Positions 42,797 to 50,896 of a stretch of DNA of 64,000 nt are shown one piece after another; positions within the stretch are counted from its first letter, which is position 1; every line of letters begins with the position of its first letter. The position numbers were made by a program, and so were the translations under genes. Source of the DNA: BD2-11 clade cluster bacterium bin43 (lineage in GTDB: Bacteria; Gemmatimonadota; Gemmatimonadetes; Longimicrobiales; Gaopeijiaceae); the NCBI GenBank assembly GCA_002238605.1, contig MPMR01000009.1, positions 1 through 64,000 of the forward strand, in the 5' to 3' direction. The notes under the pieces are model-generated. The model was given only the letters and a program-made list of their open reading frames with translations. It was not told the origin of the DNA and searched no databases.

Positions 42797-44145
42797 AGCT
42801 CGTCAGCACCTCGGGCCAGGCCGAACCGGTTTCCTTCGGCGAAGCGCTGTTCCGGGGACTCGCCCCCGATGGCGGGCTCTTCATGCCGGAAGGGCTTTCA
42901 CCCCTCTCCGCGGGCGCCATCGATGCGCTGAGAGGCGCCGGCGCGATTCGCTGCGGGCTCGCCGTGGGGCGGCATCTTCTCGGCGATGAACTGGAGGATG
43001 AAGTGCTGGAATCCGCGGTGCGGGAGGCGCTCGGCTTTCCGCTTCCGCTGGTTCCGCTGGGCCCGCGCACGCATGTGCTGGAACTGTTCCACGGCCCCAC
43101 GCTCGCCTTCAAGGATGTGGGGGCGCGCTTCATGGGCTGCCTGATGTCGAGGTTGCAGCGCTCCGGGCCTCCGCTGACGGTCATGGTGGCGACATCGGGC
43201 GACACCGGCGGGGCCGTCGCGCACGCCTTCCTGGGCCTGCCGCGGACCCGCGTCGTGGTCCTGTTCCCGGAAGGGCAGGTGAGCGAGCGCCAGCAGCGGC
43301 AGTTCACGACGCTGGGCGACCAGGTGCTCGCGGTGGCGGTGGCGGGCGCGTTCGACGACTGCCAGCGTCTGGTGAAGGCGATGTTCCGCGACCCGGATGC
43401 GCGGGAGGCTCTCGCGCTGACGTCCGCGAATTCAATCAACATCGGACGCCTGCTGCCGCAGATCTTCTACTACTTCCACGCCTGGGCGCAGCTGAGCCGG
43501 CGCGAGCCCCCGATCTTCTCGGTCCCGTCCGGAAACTTCGGCAACCTGGCGGCCGGCCTCATGGCCCGGGAGCTGGGGCTGCCCACCGCGGGGTTTGTCA
43601 CCGCGACCAACGCCAACGACGTTGTTCCGGAGTATCTGCGAACGGGCCTCTATGAGCCGCGGGCGTCGGTGCGCACGCTTTCCAGCGCAATGGATGTCGG
43701 GGCGCCTTCGAATCTGGCGCGCATCCTCGCGCTGTTCGAGGGCGACCTGGGCCGTCTGCGGGGGTGTCTGGAGGCGTCCGCGTGGAGTGACAGGGACACG
43801 CGGGAGGCGATGAGGAGGGTCTTCGACGAGCATGGCTACGTGCTGGATCCGCATACGGCGGTGGGATGGCTCGCATTGGAGGAGGCCCTCGCCGGGAGGC
43901 CGGACGCCCACGGCGTGGTGCTGTCCACGGCGCATCCCGCCAAGTTCGGGGATATCGTGGAGGAGGCCATCGGGGGTACGGTGCCCGTGCCGGAGCAGCT
44001 GGCGGCGGGGCAGCACAGGCCCTCGCGCTTCACGCGCATCGCGCCGGACCTCGCAGAGTTGAGGCGCGTGGTCATGCGATGGGCGGGCGCGCATTCGAAT
44101 GGTGACGTGCTGCGGACAGGCGGGGATCATCGGGCCGGCCTGTAG
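42793..44145 (+). CDS. thrC: Threonine synthase
   Basis: A 450-residue fold-type II PLP enzyme that converts phosphohomoserine to threonine. The N-terminus KLVSTSGQAEPVSFGEALFRGLAPDGGLFMPEG is typical; PLP Lys107 is in LFHGPTLAFKDVGARF; the phosphate loop is VATSGDTGGAVAHAF; and ALTSANSINIGRLLPQ and VPSGNFGNLAAG are conserved. Translation starts at TTG 42793 with GGAGG upstream, overlapping thrB as TTGA. With metX-metB at 22 kb this gives both branches out of homoserine in the window; homoserine dehydrogenase is not here. Confidence 0.95.
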   Translation: MKLVSTSGQAEPVSFGEALFRGLAPDGGLFMPEGLSPLSAGAIDALRGAGAIRCGLAVGRHLLGDELEDEVLESAVREALGFPLPLVPLGPRTHVLELFHGPTLAFKDVGARFMGCLMSRLQRSGPPLTVMVATSGDTGGAVAHAFLGLPRTRVVVLFPEGQVSERQQRQFTTLGDQVLAVAVAGAFDDCQRLVKAMFRDPDAREALALTSANSINIGRLLPQIFYYFHAWAQLSRREPPIFSVPSGNFGNLAAGLMARELGLPTAGFVTATNANDVVPEYLRTGLYEPRASVRTLSSAMDVGAPSNLARILALFEGDLGRLRGCLEASAWSDRDTREAMRRVFDEHGYVLDPHTAVGWLALEEALAGRPDAHGVVLSTAHPAKFGDIVEEAIGGTVPVPEQLAAGQHRPSRFTRIAPDLAELRRVVMRWAGAHSNGDVLRTGGDHRAGL

Positions 44146-44231
44146 TGCGCGAGCGAATACGAGACAGCCTCCCGTATGTTGGGAGGGCAACCGGCCCGCT
44201 CATGCCGTCCCCTTCCCCGCGGGAGACCATC

Positions 44232-44489
44232 ATGAATAAGAAGACGATGATCGCGTGCGCAGTAGCGCTCTACCTCTTTGTCGGGCTGAGCGGCTTCTTC
44301 CGATTCCCGGCGGCCTACAGATATAGCCGGACGATTACGACATACTACGATCCTGACGAGGGTCGTGAGCGCACGGAGGCGATCCGGTGTCGTGGGTTCC
44401 CGGTCGTCTTCAGTTACTGCACGGGGACCATCGAAGCGCCCAGTGACGAGGTCCCGTCGCCCCCGGGGACGCCCGGACTATCTCGCTGA
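44232..44489 (+). CDS. Small membrane or exported protein, unknown
   Basis: An 85-residue protein with one N-terminal hydrophobic helix (MIACAVALYLFVGLSGFF, residues 5-22), possibly an uncleaved signal anchor. The outside part has two cysteines (RCRGFPVVFSYC) that could form a disulfide bond and a Pro-rich end. No family recognised. GGGAG lies about 7 bases before ATG 44232. It converges with, and overlaps by 12 bases, the gene at 44478. Confidence 0.55.
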   Translation: MNKKTMIACAVALYLFVGLSGFFRFPAAYRYSRTITTYYDPDEGRERTEAIRCRGFPVVFSYCTGTIEAPSDEVPSPPGTPGLSR

Positions 44490-44864
44490 GCGGCGTCGCA
44501 CGACCGCGTACACGATCCACGCGGGGACGCTGAGTACGGCCGCGTAGACGGCGATTGCAATCGGACCGAGAAGTCCTGCGAAGAGCGCCGCGAATGACGT
44601 GAGGGGCGCGAGGATCGCGAACGTTGTCCAGGCCGCGCGGGTAGACCCCATCCGCCAGATCTTCCGGAAGGCCAGAGCGAGCGGAAGCCCGCACGGGGCG
44701 GTAATCGCGAGCGACATGAGCGCCGTCGGGAGCATGAACAGGGTCTCGGGCGTGATCGGGGGTGCCACGCCCCGGCTCAGCGATACGACGACGATCCCCG
44801 CGGGCAGCCACCCGAGGGACAACACCCAGAACTTACCTGCCGAACCGAATGGTTGATCGGTCAT
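44478..44864 (-). CDS. Small multi-pass membrane protein, unknown
   Basis: A 128-residue protein with four hydrophobic segments (about 10-28, 38-58, 76-97 and 100-121) and a basic C-terminus (VVRRRSAR). No catalytic motif or family was recognised. The ATG at 44864 is preceded by GGGAG. It sits at the edge of the accessory patch that contains a duplicated gene fragment and an AT-rich island. Confidence 0.6.
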   Translation of the reverse strand: MTDQPFGSAGKFWVLSLGWLPAGIVVVSLSRGVAPPITPETLFMLPTALMSLAITAPCGLPLALAFRKIWRMGSTRAAWTTFAILAPLTSFAALFAGLLGPIAIAVYAAVLSVPAWIVYAVVRRRSAR

Positions 44865-44900
44865 GTTGGTCTCCCGGTAGAGTTGCGCACGAGCGGGATG

Positions 44901-45064
44901 GGGCGCCAGCGGGAGGGATCGGGGTGAGCCGGAAACCTTCGGCCGTCGAGCGGTCCCAGTCCCGCCAGGTCGTCCACGGTTCTTGCGACCGCAGGACGCG
45001 GATGCCCCTGGTCGACCACCGTCTGTGCGAAGACGACCCGGTCGGTGGCGTCTACCAGCATGGC
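44901..45064 (-). pseudogene. Duplicated 3' fragment of the sialidase-like gene
   Basis: These 164 bases match 45302-45464, the 3' end and downstream flank of the BNR/sialidase-like gene, with roughly a dozen mismatches and one inserted C near 45007 that shifts the frame. Read leftward it gives MLVDATDRVVFAQTVVDQG, against MLVDSTDRVVFAQTVVDQG in the intact gene, then goes out of frame. It is a direct repeat separated by about 240 bases that include the AT-rich island. Confidence 0.85.
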
Positions 45065-45146
45065 CCCGCAGAGCCCTTTCAAGAACCGACGGGGGATTGC
45101 TCCTCTGCAGCAAGTCCCCGTTGGACGCGGTCATCTGCCCCTCCCA

Positions 45147-45232
45147 ATCAAGCAACCATCAAGCAATTAAGAAGATAAACAGAAATGTCTTACAGAGTTA
45201 TCCACAGAAATCACCGGTTGCCGATCAAGCAA
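45147..45232. other. AT-rich island with one DnaA box and three ATCAAGCAA repeats
   Basis: A short stretch far richer in A and T than its surroundings. It has a perfect DnaA box TTATCCACA at 45198-45206 and three copies of ATCAAGCAA at 45147, 45158 and 45224. No rep gene or further DnaA box is seen, so an origin is not claimed. It may be a scar or junction of a mobile element. Confidence 0.5.
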
Positions 45233-45356
45233 AGTTGTGAGCCAGCAGGCCGAATCCTCGAGGATCAGGACCGGGTCCAGAAGGAAGATAGCGCCTCGCA
45301 CGGGCGCCAGCGGGAGGGATCGGGGTGAGCCGGAAACCTTCGGTTGTCGTGCGGTC

Positions 45357-46670
45357 TCAGTCCCGCCAGGCCGTCCACGGTTCTTGCGACCGCAGGACGC
45401 GGATGCCCTGGTCGACCACCGTCTGTGCGAAGACGACCCGGTCCGTGGAGTCCACGAGCATCGCCGGGAAGCCGCTCGCGCGTGCGTTGGAGGAGGCTGC
45501 TACCTGGCGCGCGGGCCCCAGGTTCCCGTCCGCGGTGATGCCGCGCACGAACAGGCGCTCGTCCTCCAGCCAGCTGACCAGCGCTCTCCCCGGCTGAGGC
45601 ATTGCCACCGCGACCCGCCCCACCGGGTTACCCAGGTCGATGGTGATCGGCGGGCCGAAGGTCGCGCCTGCGTCATCGGAGAAGGCCGCCCGCACCCGGG
45701 GCGTGTTGCCGGCCCCGGTGAACCAGGCCACCACCACCGCTTCGCCACTGGCGGCCACCGAAGGGCCGTTCACCGGGCAGCCCGGGATCACCCAGCCGTC
45801 GTCGTGCACGGGAACCCCGCCCGTCCACTTCCCGTCCACGAAGCGCCCCACGGAGATGTCGCGCACCTCCTCCGGGGTGCGGTCGCGGTAGACGACCACC
45901 GGCCCCTCGGAGGTCATCGCAGCGTCCGTCTGGCAGCAGTCGCAGATGCGGTCATCGAGCTCGACCTCGGCGGTTGTGGTCCCGTCCGCACCGGCCGTTC
46001 GGTAGCGCAGCGTCATGCGGGGCTCGGTGGACCGTGAGCCGTCGGCCTCGAAGAAGCGCCGTCCGTCCAGCCAGACCATCCCCGCGTCCCCGTGCCCCAG
46101 CCCGAACACCGACACGAACCCGTGCTCGGAGGGCGTGCCGTCCTCGTGCGGCGTCCACGGCTCGCTCCAGGAATGCCCGCCGTCCTCGGAGAAAGCGACG
46201 CGAACCCCGTAGTCGTAGGTGGACGCCCCGCCCCGCTGGAGCCAGTGCGCGGCCAGCCTGCCGCCGCCCACGGGCCATACGACCGGGAAGTCGGCCCAGT
46301 TGACGAAGAACGAGACTCCGCCGCCCGAGCGGGTCACCTCGAAGGGCTTGCCCACACCCTTGTCGCCGTATGCGGCCCCCTTGAGCGCCCAGACTTCCTC
46401 GCCCTCCTCCATGTGCGCCTCGAGCCAACTCAGCACGACCGCGTCGCCTTGACGCTCCAGCGACGCGAAGCGGGCTCCGGACACCGCCTCCACGACGAGT
46501 TCCTCGACGGCCAGCTCCGTAACATCTGACCCAGGTACTACGCACCCGGCGATAACGGCCACCCACGCGGGGCCGGCGAACCGGCGGTATCTGCGCTTTC
46601 CGCAGTGGAGGAGGGAAGAAACTATCTGGCTCAAGATGGACTCCGTGCGGGAGGTTTGCTGCATGTTCAT
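45357..46670 (-). CDS. BNR/Asp-box (sialidase-like) lipoprotein
   Basis: A 437-residue exported protein. A lipobox (VAVIAGC, Cys43) follows a basic N-region. The mature protein is a beta-propeller of the sialidase type, with Asp-box-like turns FSEDGGHSWSEPW and FSDDAGATFGPP. An unusual CDCCQTDAAM stretch could bind metal. Sialidase catalytic residues were not identified, so the function may only be carbohydrate or peptide binding. ATG 46670 is chosen by the signal peptide and an upstream GGGGGTGG. Its 3' end is duplicated at 44901-45064. It is divergent from the AAA ATPase gene. Confidence 0.8.
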   Translation of the reverse strand: MNMQQTSRTESILSQIVSSLLHCGKRRYRRFAGPAWVAVIAGCVVPGSDVTELAVEELVVEAVSGARFASLERQGDAVVLSWLEAHMEEGEEVWALKGAAYGDKGVGKPFEVTRSGGGVSFFVNWADFPVVWPVGGGRLAAHWLQRGGASTYDYGVRVAFSEDGGHSWSEPWTPHEDGTPSEHGFVSVFGLGHGDAGMVWLDGRRFFEADGSRSTEPRMTLRYRTAGADGTTTAEVELDDRICDCCQTDAAMTSEGPVVVYRDRTPEEVRDISVGRFVDGKWTGGVPVHDDGWVIPGCPVNGPSVAASGEAVVVAWFTGAGNTPRVRAAFSDDAGATFGPPITIDLGNPVGRVAVAMPQPGRALVSWLEDERLFVRGITADGNLGPARQVAASSNARASGFPAMLVDSTDRVVFAQTVVDQGIRVLRSQEPWTAWRD

Positions 46671-46798
46671 GCCACCCCCAAAGATGCCGCGACGACGTGG
46701 ATGTCGAAAGGGAGGCCTCATCGGGTGTGCGGTCGGATAGGGGCGGTCCGCGAAGATTGTCACGAGGAGGCGGTGTCGGGGAGCAGGGCAGGCGGCAC

Positions 46799-46827
46799 TT
46801 GTCAAGAAAACCTGCGTTTCCTAATGT
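46799..46827 (+). promoter_or_regulatory. Promoter of the AAA ATPase/RloB operon
   Basis: TTGTCA (46799-46804), 17-base spacer, TAATGT (46822-46827), in locally AT-rich DNA about 40 bases before the start codon. Confidence 0.6.
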
Positions 46828-46839
46828 TATACGTCAACA

Positions 46840-46857
46840 TCAACGAAAAAACGTTGA
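46840..46857. promoter_or_regulatory. Inverted repeat before the AAA ATPase gene, possible operator
   Basis: TCAACG, AAAAAA, CGTTGA: a perfect 6-bp dyad with a 6-base A-tract, ending 9 bases before ATG 46867 and covering the likely start of transcription. It could bind a repressor or fold over the ribosome site. Confidence 0.5.
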
Positions 46858-46866
46858 GATCGCGCT

Positions 46867-48087
46867 ATGATCCACAGATTTTCGGTATCCAACTACGGAT
46901 CCATACGTGAGGAAGTAACCCTCGACCTGCGCATCCCCGGCACAACTCCGGACATGCCGTGCTTCCGACACAGCGCAGCCAAGCCGGACGTCAAGCTTCC
47001 GGCCGTTGCGGTGCTTATGGGGCCCAATGGGTCGGGGAAATCTACCCTGCTTCGGGCGCTTGTCGAGGTGGCGCGAGTTGCTTCGACTCCTGCGCCTTCA
47101 GAAGAAGGCCCGCTTATCATGGCTCCCTTCTACTCCGAGGACGGTTGGGCTAAACCGACGCGTTTTCGGCTAGAGGGCGAATGGGATTTCTTGATTCCGG
47201 GTCAGCCACCAACCCGGTTTGTCTACGAGTTGTCGATTGGACATGACGAATCGGAGGAAATCGAAGACCCTGTGGTTGGCCACGAAGCACTCGTGTACTA
47301 TCCGAAAGGACGTCGCCGACGGATCTTCGAACGGAGAGGCCCGGGCTCGCCCATCTATGTTGGCGGCGAGTTGGGAGTCACGCGCGGGGACGACCGTCTC
47401 AAGGCAGTCCGCCCTGATTCTTCGGTGATCGCGACACTCTCGTTGTTCAATGTGCCACTTGCCAAGCGCATCGCCGGGCGCATGAAGGCGTTCCTCAGGA
47501 CGACCAATATCGTCCCCTATGGATTCCCCAGGACGTGGTCTCCTTCATCGAAGGACGTTATCCGGATGCTCGAACAAGACTCCAGCGTTCGAGCATGGGT
47601 CGAGGAACGGATGAAGTGTAGCGATTTAGGGATTCGAGACATGAGCATTAGGGAAGACGTTTTCGTGGAGAAGAGCGTCTTGTTTGGTCACTACGGGCTC
47701 AACATGCGAGTGCTGTTGGAGGAGGAATCTCGGGGAACTCAGCGTTTATTCCATCTCTTCCCGCAGATCATACCTGCTCTCAAGGAAGCCGGGTTGGCCA
47801 TCCTCGACGAGATCGATGGCCATCTGCACGTCGACATCGTCTCCGAGATTCTCGGTTGGTTTCGGTCGCAAGACAGCAATCCCCACGACGCTCAGCTGCT
47901 GGTCACTTCGCATCATGTCGGACTCCTTGACGATCTGGAGAAGGAGGAAGTCTTCATCGTCGAGAAGGACGACACGGGCGCTACCCGCATCCATGGCGCA
48001 CAGGATGTGAAGGGTCTGCGCCGCGACGTTCGGCTGTATCCCAAGTACCGGGCGGGCGTGCTGGGCGGTATTCCTAGGATCGGCTAG
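46867..48087 (+). CDS. AAA-family ATPase of RloA/AbiLi type, predicted phage-defence component
   Basis: A 406-residue ABC/SMC-like ATPase. The N-terminus MIHRFSVSNYGSIREEVTLDL is the usual opening of these proteins. Walker A is GPNGSGKST (52-60), an ABC-type signature region SRGTQRLF lies near 288-295, Walker B is LAILDEIDG (310-318), and TSHH (347-350) supplies the switch His. The ATPase and an RloB protein gene form pairs known as RloAB or, in lactococci, AbiL, which abort phage infection. The downstream RloB gene starts 6 bases after the stop. Base and codon use here are visibly less GC-rich than in the neighbours, which suggests recent acquisition. Confidence 0.88.
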   Translation: MIHRFSVSNYGSIREEVTLDLRIPGTTPDMPCFRHSAAKPDVKLPAVAVLMGPNGSGKSTLLRALVEVARVASTPAPSEEGPLIMAPFYSEDGWAKPTRFRLEGEWDFLIPGQPPTRFVYELSIGHDESEEIEDPVVGHEALVYYPKGRRRRIFERRGPGSPIYVGGELGVTRGDDRLKAVRPDSSVIATLSLFNVPLAKRIAGRMKAFLRTTNIVPYGFPRTWSPSSKDVIRMLEQDSSVRAWVEERMKCSDLGIRDMSIREDVFVEKSVLFGHYGLNMRVLLEEESRGTQRLFHLFPQIIPALKEAGLAILDEIDGHLHVDIVSEILGWFRSQDSNPHDAQLLVTSHHVGLLDDLEKEEVFIVEKDDTGATRIHGAQDVKGLRRDVRLYPKYRAGVLGGIPRIG

Positions 48088-48093
48088 CGAACT

Positions 48094-48642
48094 GTGCGCC
48101 GTCGACCAGCGGTCGCGCGCAGGCGGGTCATCTTCATTGGTGTCGAAGGGAAGAGCGACCGAGCCTTCACCCGGTTTCTCCGACACTGTTGTGATGAGAG
48201 CGGGCTTCACCTTCATTTGGATGTCAAGCCGGCAAATGGCGGTGACTCTGTAGACGTTGTCGAAGCGGCCGGACGCCGACTGCAGAGGCATCCAGGCAAG
48301 CGGGAGATCAGTAGTCGCCTGGTGATGCTGGACGCCGACCGCATCCAAGAGGATCTGAAGGTCAATCGCGACGCGTTCGCTTGCGCACATAAGTGGGGTC
48401 TCAAGGTCATTCTTCAGAAACCCAATCTGGAGGGAGTCCTGATCCGGTTGCATGAGGGGCACGAGCAGAGTTCTATTGACCCGAGGAGTGCCGAGAGGAG
48501 ACTCCGACGGCTGTGGCCCGCGTACAAAAAGGGTTCGCTTACCGCTGATCAGCTGCAACAACGGTTCAGCCTGCGGGATCTCCAGCGGGCGGAGAGGCAT
48601 GATGAACAGCTGCGCAGGCTGTTGAAGATTCTGGGCCTCTGA
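48094..48642 (+). CDS. RloB-domain protein, partner of the AAA ATPase
   Basis: A 182-residue protein with the RloB fold, related to TOPRIM-like nucleases: the first strand VIFIGVEGKSDRAFTRFL carries Glu18, the second VMLDADR carries Asp80 and Asp82, and PNLEGVLIRLHEGHE (110-124) stands at the place of the PxFExWxLLH-type helix of relatives. In RloAB/AbiL pairs this is taken to be the effector that harms the infected cell, probably by acting on nucleic acid; that is inferred here. Starts at GTG 48094. No terminator was seen after it. Confidence 0.82.
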   Translation: MRRRPAVARRRVIFIGVEGKSDRAFTRFLRHCCDESGLHLHLDVKPANGGDSVDVVEAAGRRLQRHPGKREISSRLVMLDADRIQEDLKVNRDAFACAHKWGLKVILQKPNLEGVLIRLHEGHEQSSIDPRSAERRLRRLWPAYKKGSLTADQLQQRFSLRDLQRAERHDEQLRRLLKILGL

Positions 48643-48727
48643 GGCCTGGCAGTTTCTTGTACGCTGTCGTGTGCGATTCCACTTGCGCACCGCAGCTCGG
48701 ATGTTCCCCCCGGAGGAGGATGACCGC

Positions 48728-49624
48728 ATGCCCCGTCCCATCCGACCCCTGCCTTCCTCGCGACCCGCTGTCCCGGTCGCGACCGCCTTCGCCCTGATCC
48801 TCGGCGCCTGTACCGAGGCGGCCGAACAGGCGCCCGAGATGGATGCCGCGACCAGCCAGGTCGCCGACGGCGTCTTCTGGTACAACGCGGGCACGCATAA
48901 CGCTTTCTTCGTCGATACGGACGACGGCGTGGTGGCGGTGGACCCGATCTCGATGGAAGCGGCGGCTGGCCTCGCGGGCGCCATCCGCGGCGCGGTGCCG
49001 GAAAAGCCGCTCGCGGCCATCGTCTACAGCCACAGCGATGCCGACCACGCCACCGGGGCGCCCGCGCTGTTGGCCGAGTTCGGCGACGACGTCCCGATCA
49101 TCGCCCAGGAGAACGCGCTGCCCATCCTGCTTGAGCGCGCCGACCCCGATCTGCCGCCGCCGCATCTGACCTTCTCCGACGAGATGACGCTCCGCTTCGG
49201 CGGCCGGGCCATCGAACTCCACTACCTCGGGCGGAGCCACAGCGACAACTTGATCGTGACGTTTCTACCCGAGGAGCGCATCGCCTTCGCGGTGGACTTC
49301 GTCAGCAACGACCGGGTGGGCTTCCGCGACCTCCCCGGCTGGTATTTCGACGAGTTCTACGTGGCGCTGGACCGCCTGATGGAGATCCCCTTCGAGACCA
49401 TGGTCTTCGGACACGGCGACGTGGGGGACCGCGGCACGATCGAGCGGCAGCTCGCCTACTACGCGGACCTGCGGGACGCCGTCCAGGCCGCGCTCGACGA
49501 AGGCTTGTCGGAAGAAGAGGCGATGGCCCAGGTACGCCTCGACGACTACGCGCACTGGGGCCAGTACGAGGAGTGGTTCCCGCTCAACGTGGGCGCGGTC
49601 TATCGCTGGCTGGCCGGGGGCTGA
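48728..49624 (+). CDS. Exported MBL-fold metallohydrolase, lipoprotein
   Basis: A 298-residue protein. A lipobox (LILGAC, Cys28) follows a signal peptide. The MBL fold begins GVFWYNAGTHNAFFVDTDDGVVAVDP and the metal loop is YSHSDADHATG, so the HxHxDH motif is H102-x-D104-x-D106-H107, with Asp for the second His. Later ligand regions are LGRSHSDNLIV, AFAVDFVSND and VFGHGDVGD. Similar lipid-anchored MBL proteins are known without a defined substrate; beta-lactam hydrolysis is not supported. GGAGGAGG precedes ATG 48728. It converges on the ABC permease gene. Confidence 0.86.
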   Translation: MPRPIRPLPSSRPAVPVATAFALILGACTEAAEQAPEMDAATSQVADGVFWYNAGTHNAFFVDTDDGVVAVDPISMEAAAGLAGAIRGAVPEKPLAAIVYSHSDADHATGAPALLAEFGDDVPIIAQENALPILLERADPDLPPPHLTFSDEMTLRFGGRAIELHYLGRSHSDNLIVTFLPEERIAFAVDFVSNDRVGFRDLPGWYFDEFYVALDRLMEIPFETMVFGHGDVGDRGTIERQLAYYADLRDAVQAALDEGLSEEEAMAQVRLDDYAHWGQYEEWFPLNVGAVYRWLAGG

Positions 49625-49630
49625 GGACCC

Positions 49631-50896
49631 CTATACCCGCACCGCCAGCCCGTCGTGGAGGGCCGTGCGGTAGGCCTTGAGCGCGGGCACGAAGCCCATC
49701 AGGAACCCGGCCGTCACCACCGCTCCCAGGAAGAGCAGCTCGACGGAGCCGGGGGGCCGGAGCGGGATGAAGAGTCCCACCTGGGCCTCGACGATCGGCT
49801 GCCCGGCTGAGAGCAGCACGTACACCAACGCCAGTCCGGCGATGGCCCCCGCCGCCGCCAGGCACACCGACTCGAGCACCAGCAGCGCGATGATCCTGTA
49901 GGGGCCGGCCCCTACGGCGCGCAGGATCGCCATCTCGCGGCGGCGCTCGTTGAGCGAGGTGTAGAGCGAGACCAGCATGCCCAGGAGTCCGACCAGGACG
50001 ACGAAGATGGTCACCACCCGGAGCCCGGTCTCGGCGTAGCCGATCCCCTGCCACATCTCGCTCAGCGCCAGCCCGGGGATGACGGCCATCATCGGCTCGC
50101 TCTCGTAGTCGTTGATCTCGCGCTGGAGCCGGAGCACGTCCCTCCGGTTGGTCGCGCCCACGAAGAACGACGTCACCTGGGTGATCTCGATCTCCTCCAT
50201 CGCGAGCACGTCGTCGGGCGTGGGCTCCTCGCCGGGCATGGGCGGCGCGCCGTCTTCCCATCCGAAGTGGATGGCCTCGATGCCCTCGAGGGTGACGTAG
50301 ATTGCGCGGTCGACCGGGGTGAAGGTCTTCGCGAGGATGCCCACCACCTCGAACGGCAGCTGGTCATGGTTCAGGAAGCCCACCTCGCCGATGCCGTGGG
50401 TCACCGCCACCTCGTCGCCGAGCCCGTAGCCCAGCTCGCTGGCCACGTCCGCACCCAGGGTGACGTCGAACACCTCCGAGCCGGCCCGGCCCTCGGCCAG
50501 CGCGATGGCCTGCCCGCCGCGGTAGCGGTAGTGGCGATAGAAGTCCTCGTTGGTCCCGATGACGCGGAATCCCCGGTGGCTGTCGCCGAGGCCGTAGGGG
50601 ATGGTCCACTCGATCGCGGGGTGCTCGGCCCACTCGCGGTAGGTATCCCAGGTCAGGTTGCTTGTCGGCGACCCCATGCCGAAGACCGAGTACAGCAGCA
50701 GCTGGATGGTGCCTCCCTTGGCGCCCACGATCAGGTCGGTCTGGCTAATGGTGTTGGAGAAGCTCTCGCGCATGCCCACGCGCACGTTCTCGACGCCGAT
50801 CAGGAGGGCGACGCTGAGCGCGATGGACCCCACCGTGAGCGAGGTGCTGAAGGCGCGGTTGCGGAGCGACTTGAGCGCGAGATCGAGAACCAGCAT
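49631..50896 (-). CDS. ABC transporter permease, FtsX/MacB type
   Basis: A 421-residue membrane protein: an N-terminal helix (about 17-36) after MLVLDLALKSLRNRAFSTSL, a large periplasmic domain (about 40-280), and three C-terminal helices with the FtsX-type MLVSLYTSLNERRREMAILRAVGA coupling segment. Such permeases do not form a normal channel but drive periplasmic events, such as lipoprotein or small-molecule extrusion. Its start codon overlaps the stop of the ATPase gene (TGATG). The DUF3299 gene is upstream of both. Confidence 0.92.
   Translation of the reverse strand: MLVLDLALKSLRNRAFSTSLTVGSIALSVALLIGVENVRVGMRESFSNTISQTDLIVGAKGGTIQLLLYSVFGMGSPTSNLTWDTYREWAEHPAIEWTIPYGLGDSHRGFRVIGTNEDFYRHYRYRGGQAIALAEGRAGSEVFDVTLGADVASELGYGLGDEVAVTHGIGEVGFLNHDQLPFEVVGILAKTFTPVDRAIYVTLEGIEAIHFGWEDGAPPMPGEEPTPDDVLAMEEIEITQVTSFFVGATNRRDVLRLQREINDYESEPMMAVIPGLALSEMWQGIGYAETGLRVVTIFVVLVGLLGMLVSLYTSLNERRREMAILRAVGAGPYRIIALLVLESVCLAAAGAIAGLALVYVLLSAGQPIVEAQVGLFIPLRPPGSVELLFLGAVVTAGFLMGFVPALKAYRTALHDGLAVRV

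Noticed and set aside
45198-45206. Replication origin
   Set aside because: Only one DnaA box, no dnaA, rep or parAB gene and no clustered boxes.
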